Notes: generated from the sequence alone by a model not told the origin. A stretch of 64,000 nt of DNA from Hyunsoonleella pacifica (GCF_004310335.1 NZ_SIRS01000004.1:62001-126000), one strand, 5' to 3'. Shown: positions 42,431 to 51,198, numbered from the stretch's first letter. Program-made: numbers and translations.

Positions 42431-44260
42431 TTAAAATTTAATTGTTGTTAATATTTGATAGTTTCTATTTGGCATTGGTCTTAATGCCACATTTTGATAG
42501 TTTTTATTATATATATTGTTTATTCTTAAATTGATATCATAGACAACTTTTCCTTTTTTATTTAGCAAGTAACCAACACCAAAGTTTGCTACATTAAACC
42601 CATCTAATTCGTCTCCAATAATAAATACTTCTCCGTTAAACAAATGCTGATAAAACATGGAGAACAGTTTGTAATTATAGGCTATAGAGAGATTACCTTT
42701 ATGAAAAGGCACATATATAAGTTGTCTTTTCGTTTCTAAATTTTCTGAAACTGTATAAGAATAATGACCATTAAGGCTGAAATTATGTTTATGCATTGTA
42801 ATGTTTAAGCTAGCATCTACTTCTGCACCATAACTTTGAGATTTTGCAATGTTTATAGGTTGCCACACACCTGAATTATCAGGTCTCCATTGAATTAAAT
42901 CCTTTGTTTTAATATAGTAAGTATTAAACACTATATTAAATTGATTAAAACTAAAATTATGTCCTAAATCTAACTGATAAGACGATTCTGGCTCTAAATC
43001 TAAGTTACCCCCAGGTTGCCAATACAAATCGTTAAATGTGGGGATTCTAAAGTTTTTTGAACCATTAAATTGTATAGTATAGGTATTTGAAACTTTATAA
43101 GCACCATCCACAGAAAATAAAAAAGGATTCTTAAAATCAGAAGTATAACCCTGTCTGAGGTTAATATTATATTCAAAGTTTTGAAAAGGCTTGTGATGCA
43201 TTATAGCAGTTGCCGAAAAAGCGTTGCGCTCTGGGTTTCCAAAACTACTACCTCCTCCATCAAAATAATTAAGCTCTAAAATACTTCTAAACTGTAGTAA
43301 ATTTGATAGTCGCAGATTAAAATTATGATTAACAATAAACGTATTTACTTTACCAAAAGAGTAAATAGGATTGTCCTTATTTTCAAAATATTTAAACTTT
43401 TCATTTAAATGAACTGCTTTCAATTTAGATGTGACACCTCCTGAAACATGTGTCCATTCCAACATCGTACGGTAATTTTCATCTTCAAACTTACTATTTG
43501 ATGGTGCTACTAAAGTACCTGAAAAATGACGTTGCCCATCATAGCTTTGATGATATAATTTTAAAATATCGCTTTCAGATATAAAATACCCTAAATTAAC
43601 ATTCAAATTCAAATTATTGAATTCGCCATTTTCATTAACCCTATCTGTACCCAAGTATTTATAGTCATTATCAGAATCCACATAAGCTATCCCAGCATTA
43701 ACAGTAAATTTTGAATTTCCATAGGATGTAGATACGTTCGTCATCTTAGTATTAAAACTACCGTAAGAAAGATTAATACCTGTATTAAAATGAGAATTAA
43801 ATTCTAAATTATTATTTAAATGAATACTACCTCCAATAGCACCACTACCATATTGCACGCTACCCCCTCCACTTCTGATACTTATATCATCAAAATTTGA
43901 AGTGTTTATGGTATTAAAATCTGTTTGTCCATTAAGTTGAGAATTGATATTGATACCATTCCAAACTACAGCGGTTTGCGACGCATTTGTACCTCTAAAC
44001 GATGGAGAGGACACCATACCAAAGCCGTTTTCTTTAAAATACAAATTAGAGTTAAAGGCTAGTAATCCTGTTAATGATACTGGATTATTACTAATAACAG
44101 AATCATTAAGCGTTTCAATTTTGATACCAGAAGCATATTGTACAAGTTTACTATCACTCAAGATAACTGCATCTAATTTTTGGATAGAGTCTAACTGTGC
44201 TTGTGCATAACTGCTTAAACCAATTACAAAAAATAATAGTATATAAATATATTGTCTCAT
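42431..44260 (-). CDS. btuB: BtuB-like TonB-dependent cobalamin receptor
   Basis: 609 residues. Signal peptide MRQYIYILLFFVIGLSSYAQ, then a plug with AVILSDSKLVQYASGIKIETLND, PSFRGTNASQTAVVWNGINI and SGGGSVQYGSGAIGGSIHL. The remaining about 450 residues are a barrel ending NRNYQILTTIKF. No CarboxypepD_reg domain is present, in line with its small size. The minus-strand cobalamin riboswitch directly upstream identifies the ligand, and btuFCD lies divergently next to it. TonB drives B12 import across the outer membrane. Confidence 0.88.
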   Translation of the reverse strand: MRQYIYILLFFVIGLSSYAQAQLDSIQKLDAVILSDSKLVQYASGIKIETLNDSVISNNPVSLTGLLAFNSNLYFKENGFGMVSSPSFRGTNASQTAVVWNGININSQLNGQTDFNTINTSNFDDISIRSGGGSVQYGSGAIGGSIHLNNNLEFNSHFNTGINLSYGSFNTKMTNVSTSYGNSKFTVNAGIAYVDSDNDYKYLGTDRVNENGEFNNLNLNVNLGYFISESDILKLYHQSYDGQRHFSGTLVAPSNSKFEDENYRTMLEWTHVSGGVTSKLKAVHLNEKFKYFENKDNPIYSFGKVNTFIVNHNFNLRLSNLLQFRSILELNYFDGGGSSFGNPERNAFSATAIMHHKPFQNFEYNINLRQGYTSDFKNPFLFSVDGAYKVSNTYTIQFNGSKNFRIPTFNDLYWQPGGNLDLEPESSYQLDLGHNFSFNQFNIVFNTYYIKTKDLIQWRPDNSGVWQPINIAKSQSYGAEVDASLNITMHKHNFSLNGHYSYTVSENLETKRQLIYVPFHKGNLSIAYNYKLFSMFYQHLFNGEVFIIGDELDGFNVANFGVGYLLNKKGKVVYDINLRINNIYNKNYQNVALRPMPNRNYQILTTIKF

Positions 44261-44295
44261 AATCTTTAAAACCCTTTACCCGAGAGTTTATATTA

Positions 44296-44515
44296 GATGA
44301 TGAACATGGCAGGTCTCCTGACTTATTTAATTTTATTTTAACCTTCCCAGTGTAAAACCAGTGGTATAGTAGTAAACAAAATCCTCTTTTTTGAGGTACT
44401 GAAATAATTCAGCATAAACTTACAGTTGCGGGAACAGTTCTGGAGTTTAACCAGATTCCCTTTTAATTGATACTTATGCTTTCCCGAATTTATTACGAGC
44501 TATCAAATGCATCAA
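44296..44515 (-). promoter_or_regulatory. cobalamin (adenosylcobalamin-type) riboswitch
   Basis: On the minus strand the conserved blocks appear in order: AAAAGGGAATCTGGTT (44464-44449), CTGTTCCCGCAACTGTAA (about 44438-44421), and the B12 box AGTCAGGAGACCTGCC (44323-44308). Flanking GATG/CATC bases can close the P1 stem. The riboswitch lies between a -7 box at 44536-44529 and the btuB start at 44260, so it regulates the minus-strand btuB unit. High cobalamin should switch expression off. Confidence 0.93.
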
Positions 44516-44528
44516 ACCAAATTCTTTG

Positions 44529-44536
44529 CAAAAATA
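44529..44536 (-). promoter_or_regulatory. promoter -7 element of the riboswitch-btuB transcript
   Basis: TATTTTTG on the minus strand. The predicted transcription start is near 44522, just ahead of the aptamer. Confidence 0.6.
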
Positions 44537-44577
44537 AACATTATGTTTAATCTTTATATTAAAACTTTAAATAATAT

Positions 44578-44585
44578 TACTTTTG
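44578..44585 (+). promoter_or_regulatory. btuFCD promoter -7 element
   Basis: TACTTTTG matches TAnnTTTG. Transcription should begin near 44592, about 14 bases before the TTG start of btuF, leaving no room for a riboswitch on this transcript. Confidence 0.6.
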
Positions 44586-44605
44586 AAGGGATTAAAAATT
44601 GAATT

Positions 44606-45745
44606 TTGAAAAAGCTAATCTTCATTTTAAGCGTTTTACTGTTTGCGTCTTGTAAAAACGAACACGTAAAAAAAACAGAAAACGTTAATGGTATTCCTGT
44701 TGAACTAAAATATGCCGAAGGATTTTCAATTATTAAGCATGCCAATTTTAAAGAAATTGAAGTTTACAAACCTTGGCCTGGGGCTAGTAAAACTTACAAG
44801 TATGTATTGATTTCAAAAGATGAAGCCACAAAAACAGCAATTGATAAAAATGCTTACAATAGTATAATCACAAAGCCCATCAATAAAATTGCTGTTACCT
44901 CTACTACACATCTCCCTGCTCTGGAGTTATTGCATGTTGAAAAAACTTTAGTAGGTTTCCCTGGGACAGATTATGTATCTTCTAAGAAAATTAGAACCCA
45001 AATTGATAATGGTAATGTAAAAGAACTTGGAAAAAACGAAGGTTTAAATACAGAAGTTTTATTGGAGTTGCACCCTGATCTTTTAGTGGCTTTTGGGATT
45101 GATGGTGGTAACCGATCCTTGGAAACCATTCAAAAATCAGGAATTCCTGTAATTTTTAATGGAGATTGGGTAGAAAGTTCTCCTTTAGCAAAAGCAGAAT
45201 GGATTAAGTTTTTTGGAGCTCTATATGATAAAGAAAAAGAAGCAGACTCAATTTTTAACACTATTGAAAACAACTATTTAGATGCTAAAAAACTTGCTCA
45301 AAATGTAACCTCTAAACCTAAGATTTTAAGTGGTGCCATGCACAGCGACATTTGGTATTTGCCAAATGGCACTAGTACCGAAGCACAATTTTTAAAAGAC
45401 GCTAATGTAAATTATATTTGGAATGACACCGAAGGCTCTGGTAGTTTAAAGTTAAATTTTGAGTCGGTATTTGTAAAAGCAAAAAACGCTGATATTTGGT
45501 TGAGCCCTTCAAACTATTCAAGTTATGAGAATCTAAAAAATGGTAATGAAAATCATGCTTTGTTTACTGCGTTTAAAAATAAAAACATTTATACGTTTAC
45601 CAATACTACAGGTGCAACAGGAGGGGTAACATATTACGAATTGGGAATGACCAGACCAGATTTAATTTTAAAAGATATTATAAAAATTTGCCATCCAGAA
45701 TTGCTTCAAGAATATTCGCCTTACTTTTTTAAACCTCTAAAATAA
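44606..45745 (+). CDS. btuF: cobalamin ABC transporter substrate-binding lipoprotein
   Basis: 379 residues with a TTG start. Lipobox VLLFASC at the end of the signal peptide. Residues about 80-380 are a periplasmic-binding-protein type 3 fold (NKIAVTSTTHLPALELLHVEKTLVGFPGTDYVSS, GLNTEVLLELHPDLLVAFG, IPVIFNGDWVESSPLAKAEWIKFFGALY, PKILSGAMHSDIWYLPNGTS). This group covers cobalamin and siderophore carriers. Linkage to the BtuB-like receptor and cobalamin riboswitch favours B12. btuC follows directly after the stop codon. Confidence 0.85.
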   Translation: MKKLIFILSVLLFASCKNEHVKKTENVNGIPVELKYAEGFSIIKHANFKEIEVYKPWPGASKTYKYVLISKDEATKTAIDKNAYNSIITKPINKIAVTSTTHLPALELLHVEKTLVGFPGTDYVSSKKIRTQIDNGNVKELGKNEGLNTEVLLELHPDLLVAFGIDGGNRSLETIQKSGIPVIFNGDWVESSPLAKAEWIKFFGALYDKEKEADSIFNTIENNYLDAKKLAQNVTSKPKILSGAMHSDIWYLPNGTSTEAQFLKDANVNYIWNDTEGSGSLKLNFESVFVKAKNADIWLSPSNYSSYENLKNGNENHALFTAFKNKNIYTFTNTTGATGGVTYYELGMTRPDLILKDIIKICHPELLQEYSPYFFKPLK

Positions 45746-46777
45746 TTGTCAAACACACAAACATACCGTTTATCGTTTACCATTCTTACAGCTGTTTTGA
45801 TAATTTGCTTTATTATAGATATAAGTTTAGGATCGGTTTCTATTCCTGTAAAAGATATATTTAATAGCCTTATTGGCAATGCTACAACACAAGAATCGTG
45901 GCAATATATTATTCAAAATTACAGATTACCAAAGGCGATAACTGCAATTATAGTAGGCTCTGGTTTAGGTATATCTGGTTTGTTAATGCAAACCCTGTTT
46001 AGAAATCCACTTGCAGGTCCTTTTGTTTTAGGTATTAGTTCTGGTGCAAGTTTAGGTGTCGCTTTAATTATTTTAGGTTCAGGAATTTTTGGCGGGATTT
46101 TAACATCACTATTTGTTTCAAAATGGGGTATAGTAATAGCGGCAAGTTTAGGAAGCCTTTTAGTATTATTAGCTGTTCTCACAGTATCTCTAAAAGTAAG
46201 AGATACCATGGCTATTTTAATTATAGGGTTAATGTTTGCTAGTATTACTGCTGCCATTGTAAGTGTGCTCTCCTACTTTGGATCGGCAGAACAACTACAA
46301 CAATATATTTTTTGGGGCTTTGGCAGTTTAGGGAATTTATCGTGGGAAGATGTAATAATTTTGACATTAGTTTATTTAGTAGGTATTGTTTTAGCCATAC
46401 TCTCAACCAAATCTTTAAACACGCTCTTACTTGGGGAAAACTATGCCAAAAGTTTAGGGGTAAATATCAAAAAAAGTAGATTTATCATTATCATGGCAAC
46501 AAGTTTATTAGCAGGAACTATTACAGCTTTCACAGGTCCAATAGCATTTATTGGTTTGGCAATTCCTCATATAACAAGACAGTTGTTTAATACTGCAAAT
46601 CATAAAATTTTATTACCCGCAGTAGTTTTATCTGGTGCTATTGTAATGCTTGTTTGCGATAGTATTTCACAATTACCACATAGCGAATTTACGCTACCTA
46701 TTAACGCTATAACATCCCTTGTTGGTGCTCCAGTAGTTATATGGTTATTGGTTAGAAAACGTAAAATGGTGTTTTAA
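45746..46777 (+). CDS. btuC: cobalamin ABC transporter permease (FecCD/BtuC family)
   Basis: 343 residues beginning at a TTG that abuts the btuF stop. About ten transmembrane helices. Family motifs: YRLPKAITAIIVGSGLGISGLLMQTLFRNPLAGPFVLGISSGASLG, then FWGFGSLGNLSWEDV, then GTITAFTGPIAFIGLAIPHITRQLF. It forms the inner-membrane channel with the ATPase encoded next, sharing a TAATG stop/start overlap with it. Confidence 0.9.
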   Translation: MSNTQTYRLSFTILTAVLIICFIIDISLGSVSIPVKDIFNSLIGNATTQESWQYIIQNYRLPKAITAIIVGSGLGISGLLMQTLFRNPLAGPFVLGISSGASLGVALIILGSGIFGGILTSLFVSKWGIVIAASLGSLLVLLAVLTVSLKVRDTMAILIIGLMFASITAAIVSVLSYFGSAEQLQQYIFWGFGSLGNLSWEDVIILTLVYLVGIVLAILSTKSLNTLLLGENYAKSLGVNIKKSRFIIIMATSLLAGTITAFTGPIAFIGLAIPHITRQLFNTANHKILLPAVVLSGAIVMLVCDSISQLPHSEFTLPINAITSLVGAPVVIWLLVRKRKMVF

Positions 46778-47571
46778 TGGATAATAAGTATACACATATC
46801 ATTTTAAAAACTGCAGATTTAACTATTGGATACACTTCAAAAAAAGCAAAGTCTATAATAGCTTCTAATATAAATATTGAATTAGAACAAGGCAAATTAG
46901 TTGGGCTAATTGGCGCTAATGGTATTGGAAAGTCTACACTTTTAAGAACACTCACTAAAGTTCAAACTCCAATAAGCGGGCAGATAATTTTAAATAATAC
47001 ATCTATTACTACCTACACTGATTTAGATTTAGCCAAAGTATTAAGTTTGGTGCTTACTGAGCCTGTAGCATCAAAAAATCTTTCTGTATTTGAATTGGTA
47101 GCTCTTGGCAGACAGCCTTACACGAACTGGATAGGAAATTTATCAAAACAAGATATTGAAAAGGTTAACGAAGCAATAGCACATACTAACATTTCTGAAT
47201 TAAAACACAAAAAATGCTTTGAGCTTAGTGATGGTCAACTTCAAAAAGTAATGATTGCTCGTGCTTTAGCTCAAGATACCGATTTAATTATTCTGGATGA
47301 ACCCACCACGCATCTAGACATGTATCATAAAGCCTATATTTTAAAGTTGTTGCAAAAACTGGCAAAAGATACAGGCAAAACTATTTTATTCTCTTCTCAT
47401 GAAATTGATTTAGCCATTCAATTGTGCGATACTTTAATTGTAATGACTGAAAATGAAGTTGTTTCAGATGAACCTTGTAACCTGATTACAAAAGGTACTT
47501 TTGACAAATTATTCCCAAAAGACTTGATCGCTTTTGATAAAGCTACAGGAAGTTTTCGAGTGAAGAAATAA
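46777..47571 (+). CDS. btuD: cobalamin ABC transporter ATP-binding protein
   Basis: 264 residues. Walker A GANGIGKSTLLR, Q-loop near LSLVLTEPVA, signature LSDGQLQKVMIARALAQD, Walker B LIILDEPTTHLD, and the switch His in ILFSSHEIDLA are all intact. The signature has LSDGQ in place of the usual LSGGQ. It overlaps btuC by one base in TAATG and completes the importer. Confidence 0.9.
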   Translation: MDNKYTHIILKTADLTIGYTSKKAKSIIASNINIELEQGKLVGLIGANGIGKSTLLRTLTKVQTPISGQIILNNTSITTYTDLDLAKVLSLVLTEPVASKNLSVFELVALGRQPYTNWIGNLSKQDIEKVNEAIAHTNISELKHKKCFELSDGQLQKVMIARALAQDTDLIILDEPTTHLDMYHKAYILKLLQKLAKDTGKTILFSSHEIDLAIQLCDTLIVMTENEVVSDEPCNLITKGTFDKLFPKDLIAFDKATGSFRVKK

Positions 47572-47653
47572 AGTTCAACACCGACATAGCACCGACAAAA
47601 TATTAAATAAATATTAGTTCTAACTTAAATCTTTTGTCTTCGTTCTATTTATT

Positions 47654-47661
47654 TATCTTTG
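47654..47661 (+). promoter_or_regulatory. rmuC promoter -7 element
   Basis: TATCTTTG. An in-frame TTG at 47659 overlaps this box, so translation should begin at the ATG at 47677 instead. Confidence 0.6.
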
Positions 47662-47676
47662 GTTATATTTTTTTAT

Positions 47677-48996
47677 ATGAACGACAATTTAATCATCATT
47701 ATAGCTGCTATTATTTTTGCAGTAATTGGTTTCTTTTTAGGAAATTATTTTTCAAAATTGAAAAATAAAAGTGAACAGAGTACTCTTGCAGAACGCCAAA
47801 ACCAAATGCAACATACCATTGATGATTTAAAGCAAAATCTAAATAAGATTGAAGGAGAGCGTGAGGAGATTCGTCGTGAAAAAGAATTTTTAAATACAGA
47901 GTTGGCTAGAAAAAATTCAGAATACGAAAACCTACAAGAGCAAAACTTAAAGCGTGATAAAGAGTTAGAGCAACGCCAAGAACAGTTACGTAAGGATTTT
48001 GAACTGCTAGCTAACAAAATTCTAGAAGAAAAGTCGAATAAATTTACTGAGCAGAATAAAGAAAACATTAAAAATATTTTAAGTCCGTTACAAGAAAAAA
48101 TTCAAGGTTTTGAGAAAAAAGTAGAAGCGTCTCAAAAGGAAAGCATCAGTATGCATTCTGCTTTAAAAGAACAATTATTGGGCTTAAAAGACCTGAACCA
48201 ACAAATGACTAAAGAAGCCACTAATTTAACTAGAGCCCTAAAAGGCGATAGTAAAATGCAAGGTAATTGGGGCGAGTTGGTTTTGGAACGGGTTCTTGAA
48301 AAATCAGGGTTAGAAAAAGATCGTGAGTATTTTGTACAACAAAGTTTTACAAGAGATGATAATTCTCGTGTAATGCCCGATGTGGTATTGCATTTACCTG
48401 ACGGTAAAAAAATGATTATCGACTCTAAAGTATCTTTAACAGATTACGAACGTATGGTTAATGCTGATGAAGATGACAGACCGCAATTTCTAAAGGCTCA
48501 TGTAAGTTCTATTAGAAAACACGTAGAGCAATTGTCGGCCAAAAATTATCAAGATTTATATGATATTGAATCTCCAGATTTTGTGTTGCTATTTATCCCT
48601 ATAGAACCTGCTTTTGCCGTAGTGGTAAATGAAGATAATAGTATTTATAATAAAGCTTTTGAAAAGAATATTGTTATTGTAACCCCTTCTACCCTTTTGG
48701 CTACACTTCGCACCATTGATACCATGTGGAATAACGAAAAACAACAACGTAATGCTATTGAAATAGCGCGACAAGCAGGTGCACTTTACGATAAATTTGA
48801 AGGTTTAGTAAAAGACCTAACTGGTGTTGGCAAAAAAATTGATGCAGCAAAAGTCGATTATTCTGCTGCTATGAACAAACTAGTAGATGGCCGTGGTAAT
48901 CTTATTACTAGCGTTGAAAAACTCAAAAAAATGGGGGCTAAAGCCAAAAAATCGCTTCCTGAAGCTATCATTAAACGTGCTGAAGAGGACGAATAA
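47677..48996 (+). CDS. rmuC: DNA recombination protein RmuC
   Basis: 439 residues from MNDNLIIIIAAIIFAVIGFFLG, which gives an N-terminal membrane anchor. Residues about 25-180 form a long charged coiled coil. The RmuC domain follows: GNWGELVLERVLEKSGLEKDREYFVQQSF, RVMPDVVLHLPDGKKMIIDSKVSLTDYERM, FVLLFIPIEPAFAVVVN, VIVTPSTLLATLRTIDTMW. RmuC restrains certain DNA inversions and resembles restriction-type nuclease folds. The upstream start in the same frame is inside the promoter. Confidence 0.93.
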   Translation: MNDNLIIIIAAIIFAVIGFFLGNYFSKLKNKSEQSTLAERQNQMQHTIDDLKQNLNKIEGEREEIRREKEFLNTELARKNSEYENLQEQNLKRDKELEQRQEQLRKDFELLANKILEEKSNKFTEQNKENIKNILSPLQEKIQGFEKKVEASQKESISMHSALKEQLLGLKDLNQQMTKEATNLTRALKGDSKMQGNWGELVLERVLEKSGLEKDREYFVQQSFTRDDNSRVMPDVVLHLPDGKKMIIDSKVSLTDYERMVNADEDDRPQFLKAHVSSIRKHVEQLSAKNYQDLYDIESPDFVLLFIPIEPAFAVVVNEDNSIYNKAFEKNIVIVTPSTLLATLRTIDTMWNNEKQQRNAIEIARQAGALYDKFEGLVKDLTGVGKKIDAAKVDYSAAMNKLVDGRGNLITSVEKLKKMGAKAKKSLPEAIIKRAEEDE

Positions 48997-49044
48997 TACT
49001 ATGCCTAATTACGCCTTACATTTGGTTATCATATAAAAACATTC

Positions 49045-49052
49045 TATATTTG
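49045..49052 (+). promoter_or_regulatory. promoter -7 element of the SatD-DUF3307 operon
   Basis: TATATTTG. It ends exactly where the first of three operator-like dyads begins, so transcription would start inside the first dyad (about 49059). Confidence 0.65.
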
Positions 49053-49136
49053 AATATTCCCTAATTAAGGAATATTTTAAATTATTCCCTAAAAAAGGCA
49101 TAATTTAAATTATGCCCCTTAAAAGGAATATTTAAT
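49053..49136 (+). promoter_or_regulatory. three 24-bp dyads at a 28-bp period (operator array)
   Basis: Three copies of an 8-8-8 inverted repeat: AATATTCC-CTAATTAA-GGAATATT (49053-49076), ATTATTCC-CTAAAAAA-GGCATAAT (49081-49104) and ATTATGCC-CCTTAAAA-GGAATATT (49109-49132). The four-base spacers are TTAA, TTAA and TAAT. Adjacent half-sites also pair, so 49097-49116 (GGCATAATTTAAATTATGCC) is a perfect 20-bp palindrome. The array lies between the -7 box and the start at 49148. Confidence 0.8.
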
Positions 49137-49147
49137 CAAAGATTAGT

Positions 49148-49762
49148 ATGACTAGTATCATAACAGGAGATATTATAAAATCTAGAAGCTTAAAGAATCC
49201 TGAGCTTTGGGTAACTGCTTTAAAATCTGCATTGGCATATCTTAATCCTGATACATCACAGTGGGAAGTATACCGTGGTGATAGTTTTCAAATTGAAATT
49301 GATACTATTTCTAAAAGTTTTATTAGTGCTATTTATATTAAAGCTTGTGTAAAAATGATATCTGGTTTAGATGTAAGATTAGGCATAGGCATAGGAAATA
49401 AAACGTACCAAAGCCATACAATAAGCGAATCTAACGGAGAAGCTTTTATTTTTTCTGGAGAAACCTTAGAAGCCTTAAAAAAGGAAAAAGTTAATCTGAA
49501 AATAAAAACTAATAACGAGGTTCTTAATAAAGAACTGAACCTGTATTTAAAACTAGCATCAACGTTTATGGATAGTTGGACAGTGAGTTCTGCTGAAGTT
49601 GTTAAACTAAGTATAGAACAACCAAATGCGTTACAACAGGAACTTGCAGAAATAATAGGCACAAAACAGGATGCCATAAGTAAACGTCAAAAACGTGCTG
49701 AACTTGATTTAATATGGGAACTTGATACTATGTTTCAACAAAAAATAGCCTCATTATCATGA
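49148..49762 (+). CDS. SatD-family protein with C-terminal helix-turn-helix
   Basis: 204 residues. The N-terminal about 125 residues match the SatD fold (MTSIITGDIIKSR, WEVYRGDSFQIEID, LDVRLGIGIGNKTYQSHTISESNGEAFIFSGETL), a cyclase-like core. The C-terminus has a compact HTH (NALQQELAEIIGTKQDAISKRQKRA). The combination suggests a DNA-binding regulator sensing a small molecule. Its own leader contains three matching dyads, so autoregulation is likely. It overlaps the DUF3307 gene by ATGA. Confidence 0.82.
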   Translation: MTSIITGDIIKSRSLKNPELWVTALKSALAYLNPDTSQWEVYRGDSFQIEIDTISKSFISAIYIKACVKMISGLDVRLGIGIGNKTYQSHTISESNGEAFIFSGETLEALKKEKVNLKIKTNNEVLNKELNLYLKLASTFMDSWTVSSAEVVKLSIEQPNALQQELAEIIGTKQDAISKRQKRAELDLIWELDTMFQQKIASLS

Positions 49763-50457
49763 TTTTAATTAAACTCTTATTAGCACATTTAATTGGCGAT
49801 TTTTTTCTACAACCGCAAAGTTGGGTTAAAGAGAAAGAAAAGAAAAAATTAAAATCACCCAAACTCTATTTTCATGTATTAATTCATATTGTTGCTACAG
49901 CTCTATTGTTATGGAATGCCTCTCTTTGGTATATAATTGTAATTATTGGAGTGTCGCACTTTGTAATTGATGCCTTAAAGCTCTCTTTCCAGAAGAAAAA
50001 AACAAAAAGGAGATTATTCTTTATTGATCAATTACTGCATATATTAATTATTTTTGCATGCTACTTTTTTATCTATAACAATACTTCCTTTCGCTTTAGA
50101 ATTACTGAAAATCAACTGTTGTTAATTACATGTTTATTGTTTTTATCGATTCCTGTATCCATTATTATGAAAACCATTTTTTTAAAGTGGAATATTTCAG
50201 AACTCACTAAAAATAACGAGTCCCTTAAGGATGCAGGGAAATATATTGGTATTTTAGAGCGCATTTTGGTGTTTATTTTTATAATTTCTAATCACTGGGA
50301 AGCTGTTGGGTTTTTAATTACAGCCAAGTCTGTTTTTAGATTTGGCGACTTAAAAGAATCAAAAGACCGACAACTCACTGAATATATTTTAATTGGCACC
50401 TTAATTAGTTTTGGAATTGCAATAGTAACAGGTATACTTTATACCTTTTTAACGTAA
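49759..50457 (+). CDS. DUF3307 membrane protein
   Basis: 232 residues. The N-terminus MILIKLLLAHLIGDFFLQPQSWVKEKEKKKLKS is the DUF3307 signature: a helix with Gly-Asp-Phe followed by a charged loop. Further hydrophobic helices lie at about 35-55, 58-75, 92-110, 117-137 and 165-190, and a last one near 208-230. Co-transcription with a SatD-HTH gene is a recurrent arrangement for this family. Transport or membrane function is unknown. Confidence 0.85.
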   Translation: MILIKLLLAHLIGDFFLQPQSWVKEKEKKKLKSPKLYFHVLIHIVATALLLWNASLWYIIVIIGVSHFVIDALKLSFQKKKTKRRLFFIDQLLHILIIFACYFFIYNNTSFRFRITENQLLLITCLLFLSIPVSIIMKTIFLKWNISELTKNNESLKDAGKYIGILERILVFIFIISNHWEAVGFLITAKSVFRFGDLKESKDRQLTEYILIGTLISFGIAIVTGILYTFLT

Positions 50458-50460
50458 TAT

Positions 50461-50997
50461 ATGTTTAAACACCCTAAAGAATCTCAAGTTTCTATTACAG
50501 AGTTAATGCTACCTTCTCATTCGAATTTTAGTGGTAAAATTCATGGAGGTCATATCTTAAACTTAATGGATCAGATTGCTTTTGCTTGTGCTTCTAAGCA
50601 CTCGCAACACTATTGTGTTACTGCTTCTGTAAATCGTGTGGATTTTTTAAACCCAATTGAGGTTGGCGAATTGGTAACACTTAAGGCTTCTGTTAATTAT
50701 ACGGGTAGAACTTCTATGGTTGTGGGTTTGCGGGTAGAATCTGAAAACATACAAACGGGAGAGGTTAAACATTGTAACTCTTCGTATTTTACTATGGTTG
50801 CTAAAGACGAACATGGTAATAATGTAGCTGTTCCTGGTATTATTTTGGATACTGAACAGGCCGTAAGACGTTTTGCCAGAAGTATAGCTAGGCAACAACA
50901 GGCTAAACATCGCTCAACAAAATTTAAATCTTCTGAGTTTAAAATTGAGGAACATATTGAGAGTATAAAACAGCAAAATGCTAAAATTGAACTTTAA
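50461..50997 (+). CDS. acyl-CoA thioesterase (hotdog fold, YciA-like)
   Basis: 178 residues. SHSNFSGKIHGGHILNLMDQIAFACASKHS holds the hotdog helix and catalytic Asp, followed by VASVNRVDFLNPIEVGELVTLKASVNYTGRTSMVVGLRVE. The basic C-terminal tail (RFARSIARQQQAKHRSTKFK) is longer than in YciA of enterobacteria. It hydrolyses acyl-CoA esters; chain-length preference is unknown. It starts 3 bases after the DUF3307 stop, so it is part of the same transcript. Confidence 0.88.
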   Translation: MFKHPKESQVSITELMLPSHSNFSGKIHGGHILNLMDQIAFACASKHSQHYCVTASVNRVDFLNPIEVGELVTLKASVNYTGRTSMVVGLRVESENIQTGEVKHCNSSYFTMVAKDEHGNNVAVPGIILDTEQAVRRFARSIARQQQAKHRSTKFKSSEFKIEEHIESIKQQNAKIEL

Positions 50998-51014
50998 TGC
51001 AAAGACGCCTTCGT

Positions 51015-51194
51015 TAGGGATTACAGCGGTATCCTTTTGTTTATTTATTAATAAGACTAACTTGTAATTTTACATTATGGATTCCTGCCTACGCAGGAAT
51101 GACAAAACAAAAGACCTATCTGTCGGTACGCAGGTATAACGGAAAACCTGTCTACGAGCAAGCAGGCCCGACCCGACCTTAGGGGGTAACGCTC
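51015..51194 (+). repeat. dispersed composite palindromic element, copy 3
   Basis: Box one is GGGATTACAGCGGTATCC (51017-51034). Box two is a degraded 22-bp palindrome at 51114-51135, followed by TATAACGGAAAACC. The distal box is GCCCGACCCGACC...GGGGGTAACGC (about 51166-51192). Inside it an unrelated hairpin ATTCCTGC-CTAC-GCAGGAAT (51081-51100) is inserted. It lies in the gap between the thioesterase and carB. Confidence 0.7.
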
Positions 51195-51198
51195 TTAA

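Noticed and set aside
44296-44515. Riboswitch considered as regulator of btuFCD
   Set aside because: All conserved blocks read correctly only on the minus strand, toward btuB; the btuF promoter lies beyond the aptamer on the other strand.
47659-47676. Upstream start of rmuC
   Set aside because: It falls inside the TAnnTTTG promoter box; the ATG at 47677 begins the typical membrane anchor.
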